Below the pieces are notes generated by a model. That model had not been told where the DNA came from and did not search any database. It saw only the letters and a list, made by a program, of their open reading frames with translations. From Clostridia bacterium (GTDB taxonomy: Bacteria > Bacillota > Clostridia > Oscillospirales > CAG-272): 8,955 bases of DNA. Within the stretch, counting starts at the first letter, position 1, and each line of letters begins with the position of its first letter. Position numbers and translations under genes: made by a program. The stretch is taken from the NCBI GenBank assembly GCA_017518025.1, contig JAFWWR010000122.1:1-8955 (forward strand), written 5' to 3'. Shown here piece after piece: positions 1 to 5,902 of the stretch.

Positions 1-721
1 GGAGCGATTTTTCCATACCGTAGCCCAGCACCAGCGCGCCGAATAGCACCGCGGCGAATACGTCGCCCGTTCCGTGGCATCTTGTGGGGATCCTGCCTGT
101 GAAGTACTGCGTGATCTCCCCTGTGACGCCGTCGTAGGCCACCGCGCCCTCGTTTTTGCCGTCGTAGCAGACTCCGGTGATGACCGCGGTCCCGGCACCC
201 ATCCCGACGAGCTTGTGCAGCAGGCCGAGGATATAGTCCTCGCCGTAGCCCTCCTCGCGGTACTCCGTCCCCGTGAGCAGCGCCGCCTCGGTGATGTTGG
301 GGACGGTCACGTCAGCCCTCTCGCAGAGGGTGCGCATGGACTTCACGAAGTCCATATCGAATCCCTTATACAGAACGCCTGCGTCCGCCATGGCTGGGTC
401 AACAAAGACAAGCTTGCCCTGTCCGAACCGGCCGATGAAGTCGGAGACGATCTCGATCTGCCGCTCGTCGCCGAGATAACCGGTGCTGATCCCGTCGAAG
501 GCGATCCCTTCCCTCTCCCAGTGGTCCGCGATCTTCGGTATGTCGTCGGTGAGGGAACGGAACGTGAATCCGGTGAAGCCGCCCGTGTGGGTGGACAGCA
601 CGGCGGTGGGGATCACGGCGCAGGAGAGGCCCATGGCCGAGATGACCGGCAGGGCGACCGTGAGCGAGCATTTGCCGAAGCAGGAGATATCCTGGATCGT
701 TACGACTTTTTTCTGTTCCAT
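1..721 (-). CDS. pdxK: Pyridoxal/pyridoxamine kinase, 3'-truncated by the window edge
   Basis: ATP-dependent kinase of the PfkB/ribokinase superfamily that phosphorylates pyridoxal, pyridoxamine or pyridoxine in cytosolic vitamin B6 salvage. The frame was read directly from the minus strand: 240 residues are visible and the family is usually about 280, so only the C-terminal tail is missing. Visible marks are an N-terminal IQDISCFGKCSL strand-loop (residues 9-20), the PTAVLSTHTGGF segment (38-49) typical of Clostridia pyridoxamine kinases, VDPAMAD (108-114), VPNITEA (140-146) and the GTGD anion-hole/catalytic motif (217-220, catalytic base D220). The ATG at 721 has an AGGAG ribosome site 11 nt upstream and a consensus promoter. 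No operon partner is visible inside the window. Assignment to the B6 kinase branch rests on the N-terminal motif; choosing between the PdxK and PdxY subfamilies is less certain. Confidence 0.93.
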   Translation of the reverse strand, partial: MEQKKVVTIQDISCFGKCSLTVALPVISAMGLSCAVIPTAVLSTHTGGFTGFTFRSLTDDIPKIADHWEREGIAFDGISTGYLGDERQIEIVSDFIGRFGQGKLVFVDPAMADAGVLYKGFDMDFVKSMRTLCERADVTVPNITEAALLTGTEYREEGYGEDYILGLLHKLVGMGAGTAVITGVCYDGKNEGAVAYDGVTGEITQYFTGRIPTRCHGTGDVFAAVLFGALVLGYGMEKSL

Positions 722-755
722 GGCGGGTAAAGCTCCTATTTTTGAAGTTTACAAA

Positions 756-784
756 ATTATAATTCCCGCGGGGGCACGTGTCAA
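756..784 (-). promoter_or_regulatory. Consensus sigma-70/SigA promoter of the pyridoxal kinase gene
   Basis: On the minus strand the -35 is TTGACA (779-784) and the -10 is TATAAT (756-761), separated by exactly 17 bp. Both hexamers match consensus perfectly. The predicted start near 749 leaves a leader of about 28 nt before the ATG at 721. It is divergent from the tRNA-Gln promoter. Confidence 0.88.
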
Positions 785-861
785 GTGTTTCGCCGCCGAT
801 ATTTGTGAAAATATTGTGAATATTGATAAATCGCCCCGTCGGGCGGGCGCGGAGTTTTTAC

Positions 862-890
862 TTGACAATGCCCGGAGGGTATGATAGAAT
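862..890 (+). promoter_or_regulatory. Promoter of tRNA-Gln
   Basis: The -35 TTGACA (862-867) and -10 TAGAAT (885-890, 5 of 6 consensus) are spaced by 17 bp. The predicted start near 897 lies about 4 nt before the mature tRNA 5' end at 901, as expected for a stand-alone tRNA gene. Confidence 0.85.
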
Positions 891-900
891 AATGCGGTAA

Positions 901-971
901 TGAGATGTAGTGTAACGGTAACACAACAGACTTTGACTCTGTCATTGCAGGTTCGAGCCCTGCCATCTCAG
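901..971 (+). tRNA. tRNA-Gln (anticodon UUG)
   Basis: A complete cloverleaf can be drawn. The acceptor is TGAGATG (901-907) paired perfectly with CATCTCA (964-970), with discriminator G at 971. The D-stem is GTGT/ACAC and the anticodon stem ACAGA/TCTGT encloses the loop CTTTGAC with anticodon TTG. The T-stem GCAGG/CCTGC encloses TTCGAGC. The 3' CCA is not encoded, because the next bases are GAAAAAA of the terminator, so CCA must be added by the nucleotidyltransferase. This contrasts with the tRNA-Tyr later in the window. It is transcribed alone, with its own promoter and terminator. Confidence 0.96.
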
Positions 972-972
972 G

Positions 973-1000
973 AAAAAACCTCGCTTTGGCGAGGTTTTTT
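973..1000 (+). terminator. Rho-independent terminator of tRNA-Gln
   Basis: A perfect 12-bp stem pairs AAAAAACCTCGC (973-984) with GCGAGGTTTTTT (989-1000) around a TTTG loop, with six T residues on the 3' arm. It begins one base after the tRNA. The A/T arms make it potentially bidirectional. Confidence 0.93.
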
Positions 1001-1002
1001 CA

Positions 1003-1299
1003 ATGATGTTTGCCCTTTCGGGCAAATGATGCTGCTTTGCGGCAATGATGCGCCCTTCGGGCATGATGTGTCCTGCGGGACGTGAGGGGCAAACATCGCA
1101 TCATTGCGGAACGGAGTGGAGCAACATCATTTCGGAGCGAAAGCGGAGAAACATCATTAGCCGTCGAAGACGGCGACATCACTTAAAAAGCCCAAACTTG
1201 TTTTTTCAATTTAATCCACCCTTGCAGGTGGGTGGATTAAATATCACTTTACGGCAATAGCCGCAAAATATCACATCCCGCGACAGCGGGATATTTCAC
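1003..1299. repeat. Array of short stem-loops with ATGATG/CATCAT and ATATCAC spacers
   Basis: This gene-free stretch is almost entirely small palindromes. First block: ATGATG spacers at 1003, 1026, 1045 and 1063, each followed by a hairpin (TTTGCCC/GGGCAAA at 1009-1026; GCTGC/GCGGC at 1031-1043; GCCC/GGGC at 1052-1062; GTCC/GGAC at 1070-1081). Second block: the spacer appears in reverse orientation (CATCAT near 1099, 1134 and 1152) with hairpins such as GCCGTC/GACGGC. Long-range pairing is also possible: 1005-1015 is the exact reverse complement of 1087-1097, and 1042-1051 of 1098-1107. Third block: a perfect 13-bp stem at 1209-1221/1230-1242, then ATATCAC spacers at 1241 and 1268 (degenerate at 1293) separating hairpins at 1248-1267 and 1275-1292. 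Short reading frames across it on both strands are repeat-encoded and not credible as genes. Function unknown; a REP/BIME-like dispersed family is likely. Confidence 0.8.
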
Positions 1300-1322
1300 T
1301 CCTTACTCCGCGGGGCGCGCAC

Positions 1323-1351
1323 TTGCATTATCCCGCCCGATGTGGTAAAAT
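1323..1351 (+). promoter_or_regulatory. Probable extended -10 promoter of the membrane-protein gene
   Basis: TGG followed by TAAAAT (1346-1351) forms an extended -10. A weak -35, TTGCAT (1323-1328), lies 17 bp upstream. The same TGGTAAAAT string occurs upstream of typA. It overlaps the GTG at 1342, which argues that translation of this gene begins further downstream. Confidence 0.5.
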
Positions 1352-1404
1352 TATCAAGGATAAAAAAGATCTCACAGTTTTACACGCCACGGGGGATTTT
1401 ACCG

Positions 1405-2319
1405 GTGAGGAATTTAACGATCAAAAGAGCGGAAAGCGACGTCGGCAGTCAGAAGATACTGACGGTTTACATAGAGGATCCCGAGTCCGGTGAGGCCACG
1501 GTGAACGGAGTCTCCTGCCGGAAGATCGGCGAGCTGAAAAACGGAGAGAAAAAGACGTTTGAGATAGAAGAGGGCTCCCTGAAGCTCCTCGCCACGGTGG
1601 ACGGGGCGGACAGCGCCGGCCGCGGTATCGCTTTCCTTCTTCCCGAGGGCTCGGAGGACGTCTCCCTCTCGCTCAAGCCGCATCCGGGCCACTCCGCCGA
1701 AAAAGAGGAGCACGCCTGCAAAAGCGGGGATGACGCCGCAGAAAAAGAGGCGGATGAAGAAGATACCGACGATGGCGAAACCGCCGTGGAAAAGACCGTC
1801 CGCCGGCCGCGGCGCGGGCTCGTCGTTTTCATCGTCGCCTTTGCCGCCGTACTGATCGCGGGGCTCGTCGCGGCGGGATTCCTGCTCCCGAAGAAAACGG
1901 TCCGTGAGAAAACGTTTTCCGCCGACGGTATGACTGTGACTCTGACCGACGAGTTCAAAAGAGAGACGAGGGACGGTTACACACTCTCCTACACGTCCAA
2001 GGACGCCGGTCTTTTCGCGGTGAAGGAACCCTTCGAGCTGGCGGAAAAATTCGAGGAACGCACACCGGAGCAGTACGCCGACATGATGATCGCCTCTGAT
2101 GGGCTGACCGGCGTTGAAAAGGTCGCCGACGGAGACGCGATCCGCTGGGAGAACGACTACGTCGCCCCCGACACGGGCAAGATCTACCGTTGCCACACCT
2201 ACGTATACAAGACCTCCGACGCATTCTGGATGATACGGTTCTCCACCCTGAAGGAAAAGGACGGGGAATACGGCCCGAAGATCGAATCCTGGGCAAAGAC
2301 CGTGAAATTCGCAGATTGA
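1405..2319 (+). CDS. Uncharacterised single-pass membrane protein, cytoplasmic beta domain plus outer PsbP-like domain
   Basis: I do not recognise a named family. Numbered from the GTG at 1405 (304 aa), residues 1 to about 95 form a compact beta-rich domain containing VYIEDPESGEATVNGV and a GELKNGEKKTFEI segment. A highly charged acidic linker (about 97-130) follows, then RRPRR, a single hydrophobic helix (about 138-162) ending in PKK, and a roughly 140-residue C-terminal domain. Arginines before the helix predict the N-terminus inside and the C-terminus outside. The C-terminal pattern (SADGMTVTL, then a DAFWMIRF strand, ending ESWAKTVKF) recalls PsbP-like or DUF1795-type domains; that is inference. 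The in-frame GTG at 1342 has no ribosome site and overlaps the likely -10, whereas 1405 has GGGGGA 8 nt upstream. The gene is monocistronic, with a terminator directly after it. A sensing or surface role is possible but unsupported. Confidence 0.8.
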   Translation: MRNLTIKRAESDVGSQKILTVYIEDPESGEATVNGVSCRKIGELKNGEKKTFEIEEGSLKLLATVDGADSAGRGIAFLLPEGSEDVSLSLKPHPGHSAEKEEHACKSGDDAAEKEADEEDTDDGETAVEKTVRRPRRGLVVFIVAFAAVLIAGLVAAGFLLPKKTVREKTFSADGMTVTLTDEFKRETRDGYTLSYTSKDAGLFAVKEPFELAEKFEERTPEQYADMMIASDGLTGVEKVADGDAIRWENDYVAPDTGKIYRCHTYVYKTSDAFWMIRFSTLKEKDGEYGPKIESWAKTVKFAD

Positions 2320-2332
2320 GCCGAGAAACGGA

Positions 2333-2363
2333 GCGTCCGCCTTCCGCGCGGACGCCCTTTTTT
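2333..2363 (+). terminator. Rho-independent terminator after the membrane-protein gene
   Basis: The stem GCGTCCGC (2333-2340)/GCGGACGC (2348-2355) has a 7-nt loop and is followed after CC by six T residues (2358-2363). It lies 14 nt past the stop codon at 2319. Confidence 0.9.
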
Positions 2364-2467
2364 GTCTCGTTTCCCTCAAACCGCTCTTTTTATAGAAATT
2401 CCCCTACCGGGAGGGGAAATCAGGGAGAAAAAATGTACATTTCGGTATTTTATTTTCGGGCGAAATA

Positions 2468-2476
2468 TGGTAAAAT
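2468..2476 (+). promoter_or_regulatory. Probable extended -10 element for the typA cluster
   Basis: TGG followed by TAAAAT (2471-2476) matches the extended -10 at 1343-1351. No good -35 is visible 17 bp upstream (TTTTAT at 2448-2453). Transcription would start near 2483, leaving a leader of about 30 nt before the TTG start of typA. A small inverted repeat, TTCCCC (2399-2404)/GGGGAA (2413-2418), lies further upstream; its role is unclear. Confidence 0.5.
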
Positions 2477-2512
2477 ATTTGATTGATAAAAAAGAGAAAA
2501 GAGGCAACCGCT

Positions 2513-4342
2513 TTGATAAGAAATGATCTGAGAAATATCGCCATAATCGCTCACGTCGACCACGGCAAGACCACCCTGGTGGACGAGATGCTGAAGCAGT
2601 GCGGAGAGTACCACGAAAACCAGGTGGTGCGGGAGCGCGTCATGGACTCCGGAGACCTGGAGCGCGAGCGCGGCATCACGATCCTGGCGAAGAACACCTC
2701 CGTCACCCGCGACGGCGTGAAGATAAACATCGTGGACACCCCCGGCCACGCCGACTTCGGCGGCGAGGTGGAACGGATACTTAAAATGGTCAACGGCGTC
2801 CTGCTGCTGGTGGACGCGGCGGAGGGGCCCATGCCCCAGACCCGGTTCGTCCTCGGCCGTGCCATGGAGCTCGGTCACAAGGTCATCGTTGTCATCAACA
2901 AGATCGACCGTCCGGACGCACGCATCGAAGAGGTAGAGGAGGAGGTCCTTGAGCTTCTGCTGGATCTCGACGCCACCGACGAACAGCTTGACTCGCCCAT
3001 GATCTTCTGCTCCGGCAGAGCGGGCACCGCTTCCCTCTCGCCCTACGAGGAGGGAATCAACCTCGATCCGCTGTTCAACACCATTCTCGAATACATCCCG
3101 GCGCCGGAGGGCGACCCCGACGCGCCGCTGCAGCTTCTGGTGTCGTCCATCGACTACAACGACTACGTGGGCCGCATCGGAGTCGGCAGGATCGACCGCG
3201 GGACCATCAAGACCGGAAGCGACGCCGTCATCGTCAACTACCACGACCCGGACGCGCCGCCGAAGAAGACGAAGATCGTCACCCTGTACGAGTTCGACGG
3301 TCTGAGCAAAAAAGAGACCGACCGCGCCATGATCGGCGACATCGTATGCTTCTCCGGTGCGGAAAACATCACCATCGGAGACACCATCACGTCTCCCGAG
3401 GCTCCGGAGCCCCTTGAGTTCGTCAAGGTCAGCGAGCCCACCATGGAGATGACCTTCTCCGTCAACGACAGCCCCTTCGCGGGGCGCGAGGGCAAGTTCG
3501 TCACCTCCCGGCAGATCCGCGAGCGCCTCTACAAGGAGACGCTGAAGGACGTGTCCCTTCGGGTCGAGGACGGCGACACCACCGATTCCTTCAAGGTGTC
3601 CGGCCGCGGAGAGATGCATCTCTCCATCCTGATCGAGACCATGCGCCGCGAAGGGTACGAGCTCTGCTGCTCCACCCCCCGGGTGCTCTACCGCGAGATC
3701 GACGGCAGAAAGTGCGAGCCCATGGAGCGCGTCACCGTGGACGTGCCCGAAGAATACGTGGGCGCCGTCATCGAGAAGCTCAGCGCCCGCAAGGGCGAGC
3801 TGCTGGAGATGGGCCCCGCCGGATCGCGCATGAGGATCGAATATTCCATCCCCGCCCGGTGCCTGCTCGGGTACCGGAGCGAGTTCATGACAGACACCCG
3901 CGGTGAGGGGGTGCTCAACTCCATCTTCGACGGGTACCAGCCCTACAAGGGCGACGTGGTGACCCGGTTCACCGGATCGCTCATCGCGTCCGAGGACGGC
4001 GAGTCCACGTCCTACGGCCTGTTCAACAGCCAGGACCGCGGCGTGATGTTCATCGGCGTGCAGACGCCGGTCTACGAGGGAATGATCGTCGGCGAGTGCC
4101 CGAAGAAAGAGGACATCGCCCTGAACGTGTGCAAGAAGAAGCACCTGACGTCCATCCGCTCCGCGGGAGCCGACGAGGCGCTCCGCCTCGTTCCGCCGAA
4201 GGAGCTCTCTCTTGAACAGGCAATCGAATTCATCGCGGACGACGAGCTGATCGAAGTGACGCCGAAGACGATCCGGCTGAGAAAGAGGATACTGAACACC
4301 GAACTGCGGCTCAAGGCCGAGGCAAAGCTCAAAAAGAGCTGA
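2513..4342 (+). CDS. typA: Translational GTPase TypA/BipA
   Basis: Ribosome-associated elongation-factor-like GTPase implicated in ribosome assembly and stress or cold adaptation. The 609 aa length is normal for the family. G1 is AHVDHGKT (13-20), the G2 region RGITI (53-57), G3 DTPGH (75-79) and G4 NKID (129-132). EF-Tu domain-2-like and EF-G III/V-like domains follow, then the TypA-specific C-terminal region with LLGYRSEFMTDTRGEG, YGLFNSQDRG and KKKHLTSIRSAGADEA. The start is placed at TTG 2513: it yields MIRNDLRNIAIIAHVDHG, the usual family N-terminus, and has AGAGG 8 nt upstream. A TTG at 2483 would add 10 atypical residues and has no ribosome site. It is the first gene of a probable operon with thrH, 12 bp downstream. 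Every GTPase motif looks intact. Confidence 0.97.
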   Translation: MIRNDLRNIAIIAHVDHGKTTLVDEMLKQCGEYHENQVVRERVMDSGDLERERGITILAKNTSVTRDGVKINIVDTPGHADFGGEVERILKMVNGVLLLVDAAEGPMPQTRFVLGRAMELGHKVIVVINKIDRPDARIEEVEEEVLELLLDLDATDEQLDSPMIFCSGRAGTASLSPYEEGINLDPLFNTILEYIPAPEGDPDAPLQLLVSSIDYNDYVGRIGVGRIDRGTIKTGSDAVIVNYHDPDAPPKKTKIVTLYEFDGLSKKETDRAMIGDIVCFSGAENITIGDTITSPEAPEPLEFVKVSEPTMEMTFSVNDSPFAGREGKFVTSRQIRERLYKETLKDVSLRVEDGDTTDSFKVSGRGEMHLSILIETMRREGYELCCSTPRVLYREIDGRKCEPMERVTVDVPEEYVGAVIEKLSARKGELLEMGPAGSRMRIEYSIPARCLLGYRSEFMTDTRGEGVLNSIFDGYQPYKGDVVTRFTGSLIASEDGESTSYGLFNSQDRGVMFIGVQTPVYEGMIVGECPKKEDIALNVCKKKHLTSIRSAGADEALRLVPPKELSLEQAIEFIADDELIEVTPKTIRLRKRILNTELRLKAEAKLKKS

Positions 4343-4354
4343 TCGGATGTTACG

Positions 4355-4954
4355 ATGAATATTGTATGTCTCGATCTGGAGGGGGTGCTGGTCCCCGAGA
4401 TCTGGATCGCGTTTTCCGAGGCAAGCGGCATCCCGGAACTGCGGCTCACCACCCGGGACGAACCGGACTACGACAAGCTGATGAAGTACCGTCTGAGGAT
4501 CCTGCGGGAGCACGGGCTGGGGCTCAACGAGATACGCGAGGTCATCGGGAAGATCGATCCCATGGACGGCGCGAAGGAGTTTCTCGACGAGCTCCGCGAG
4601 GTGACGCAGGTGCTGATCCTCAGCGACACCTTCGAGCAGTTCGCGGGGCCGCTGATGAAGAAGCTCGGCCGGCCCACCATCTTCTGCAACTCCCTTGAGG
4701 TGGCCGAAAGCGGCGAGGTGACCGGATACCGTCTCCGCACCGCGAAAACGAAGCTCAGCACCGTCCGCGCACTCCAGTCGGTGGGATTCGAGACCATCGC
4801 CGCCGGCGACAGCTTCAACGACCTGGAGATGATAAAGGCGAGCCGTGCCGGATTCCTGTTCCGCTCCACGGAGCAGATCAAAAAAGATCACCCGGAGCTC
4901 CCCGCATTCGAGGAGTACGGCGATCTGCTTTCTGCCATAAAAGAAGTACTGTAA
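4355..4954 (+). CDS. thrH: ThrH-type HAD phosphatase: phosphoserine phosphatase / homoserine phosphotransferase
   Basis: HAD-superfamily enzyme. The characterised Pseudomonas ThrH dephosphorylates phosphoserine and can move the phosphate to homoserine, linking serine and threonine synthesis. The 199 aa length is close to the roughly 205 of ThrH. Motif I is DLEGV (D7 nucleophile, E9 in place of the usual second Asp, a ThrH hallmark), followed by LVPEIWIAF. Motif II is SDT (90-92), motif III a lysine near 131-133, and motif IV GDSFND (151-156, metal ligands). The segment MKYRLRILREHGL (43-55) also follows ThrH closely. It starts 12 bp after typA with only a weak GGA ribosome site 7 nt upstream of the ATG, so translational coupling to typA is plausible. 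The activity is inferred from the family; no other serine or threonine pathway gene is in view. Confidence 0.92.
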   Translation: MNIVCLDLEGVLVPEIWIAFSEASGIPELRLTTRDEPDYDKLMKYRLRILREHGLGLNEIREVIGKIDPMDGAKEFLDELREVTQVLILSDTFEQFAGPLMKKLGRPTIFCNSLEVAESGEVTGYRLRTAKTKLSTVRALQSVGFETIAAGDSFNDLEMIKASRAGFLFRSTEQIKKDHPELPAFEEYGDLLSAIKEVL

Positions 4955-4997
4955 TTCCGACGGAAACGCCGGGTTTTCGGCTGAACGGAGGTCCGAT

Positions 4998-5732
4998 ATG
5001 AAAAGAAGAATCATGCTGACCGTCGCGGTTCTGCTTTTGGTCCTGCCTCTTCTGTCCTGTTCCGGCAGGAAACGGGGAGATTTCAGCGACAGCGCCATCC
5101 CCGAGGAGGAGATCGAGGCGTCCGCCGCGGGAGACGTGATCGTGTTCGGAAAGTACGAGCAGGACAACGACCCGTCGGACGGCAAGGAGGACGTGGAGTG
5201 GCTTGTGATCGCCAAAAAGGGCGACAAACGGCTCGTTATCAGCAAGTACGCGCTGGACAGCCGTCCCTTCAACGAGGAATACTCCGAGGACGTGACGTGG
5301 GAAACGTGCACTCTGAGGAGCTGGCTGAACGGGACGTTCCTCAGTGACGCGTTCACCGCCGAGGAGCAGGAGAAGATCGTCTTGACCAAGGTGAAGGCGG
5401 ATCAGAACCCCTCCTTCGGCACCGATCCCGGGAAGAACACGGAGGACCTGCTCTTCCTTCTGAGTCTTCCGGAAGCGAAGAAGTATTTCAGCGACGACTC
5501 GATCAGAATGTGCGCTCCTACGGAGTACGCCGTGAGCCGCGGCGCGTATACCGACGACGGCTTCAAAGCGGACGGCAGGGCCGCCTGCTGGTGGCTGCTG
5601 AGGACCCCGGGCGATCACCCGTTCCTGGCAACTTACGTCAACGTCGACGGCACGGTGAACGACTACGGCTATTTTGTGACCAACACCGATTGCGCCGTTC
5701 GCCCCGCCATGTGGATCAAGGTGGGAGATTGA
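4998..5732 (+). CDS. DUF6273-type lipoprotein
   Basis: Predicted surface lipoprotein of unknown function, 244 aa. It has a lipoprotein signal peptide: KRR at 2-4, a hydrophobic core at 5-19 and the lipobox LLSC with the lipidated Cys at 21. A short polar linker leads to a globular domain with the recurring DUF6273 landmarks: FGKYEQ (50-55), VEWLVI (66-71), SKYALD (82-87), TWETCTLRSWLN (100-111), LLFLLSLPEA (151-160), CWWLLRTPG (197-205) and the closing VRPAMWI (234-240). The family is common in Clostridia surface proteins and has no established activity that I know of. The ATG has a strong GGAGG 6 nt upstream. It lies 43 bp after thrH with only a weak GCCG/CGGC inverted repeat between them, so read-through from the typA-thrH transcript is likely. 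The domain name comes from motif recognition, not a search. Confidence 0.85.
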   Translation: MKRRIMLTVAVLLLVLPLLSCSGRKRGDFSDSAIPEEEIEASAAGDVIVFGKYEQDNDPSDGKEDVEWLVIAKKGDKRLVISKYALDSRPFNEEYSEDVTWETCTLRSWLNGTFLSDAFTAEEQEKIVLTKVKADQNPSFGTDPGKNTEDLLFLLSLPEAKKYFSDDSIRMCAPTEYAVSRGAYTDDGFKADGRAACWWLLRTPGDHPFLATYVNVDGTVNDYGYFVTNTDCAVRPAMWIKVGD

Positions 5733-5759
5733 CCTTATACAAACCAAAAGGCTGTCGAG

Positions 5760-5886
5760 TTCAGATGCAGACCGAAAAAGCACATAAAAATGGAAAAATC
5801 CGCAGGATTTTCACCTAAAAGATGAAACCTGCGGATTCTGTTTTACTCAGTCAGATTATAACCGTGCTTTTTCGGTCTGCGCTGAA
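5760..5886. repeat. Nested inverted repeat between convergent genes
   Basis: The outer arms are a perfect 17-bp inverted repeat: GCAGACCGAAAAAGCAC (5767-5783) and its complement (5864-5880). They extend outward by another TTCAG/CTGAA pairing (5760-5764 with 5882-5886) after a one-base bulge. Inside is a second inverted repeat, AATCCGCAGG (5797-5806)/CCTGCGGATT (5828-5837). It sits between the stop of the lipoprotein gene (5732) and the stop of the Na/Pi transporter gene (5903). No clear target duplication is seen at the outer ends. It could be a bidirectional terminator or a MITE-like element. Confidence 0.75.
5786..5837 (-). terminator. Probable terminator of the Na/Pi transporter transcript
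   Basis: On the minus strand the inner stem AATCCGCAGG/CCTGCGGATT (5828-5837 with 5797-5806), extended by TTTCA/TGAAA, is followed by runs of T (5793-5798 and 5786-5790). This is a rho-independent layout. In the plus direction the tail is only TTCTGTTTTA, so termination of the lipoprotein transcript here would be weaker. Confidence 0.6.
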
Positions 5887-5902
5887 GGCGACGGCCTCGT
5901 TT

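Noticed and set aside
74..884. Plus-strand frames over the left end (74-730 and 483-884)
   Set aside because: They lie opposite the pyridoxal kinase gene, whose minus-strand translation is clearly homologous to PfkB-type B6 kinases and has a consensus promoter and ribosome site.
1000..1260. Short frames over the stem-loop array on both strands
   Set aside because: The peptides simply mirror the repeat spacers and hairpins, with no ribosome sites.
1003..1299. CRISPR array
   Set aside because: The repeated element is only 6-7 bp and the intervening sequences are palindromes of varying length; there is no 24-40 bp repeat and no cas gene.
2450..5389. 979-residue open frame on the minus strand opposite typA, thrH and the lipoprotein gene
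   Set aside because: It is the antisense shadow of GC-rich genes: it crosses gene boundaries, is full of His/Val/Asp/Leu shadow composition, and shows no family motifs, while the plus-strand genes carry clear conserved motifs.
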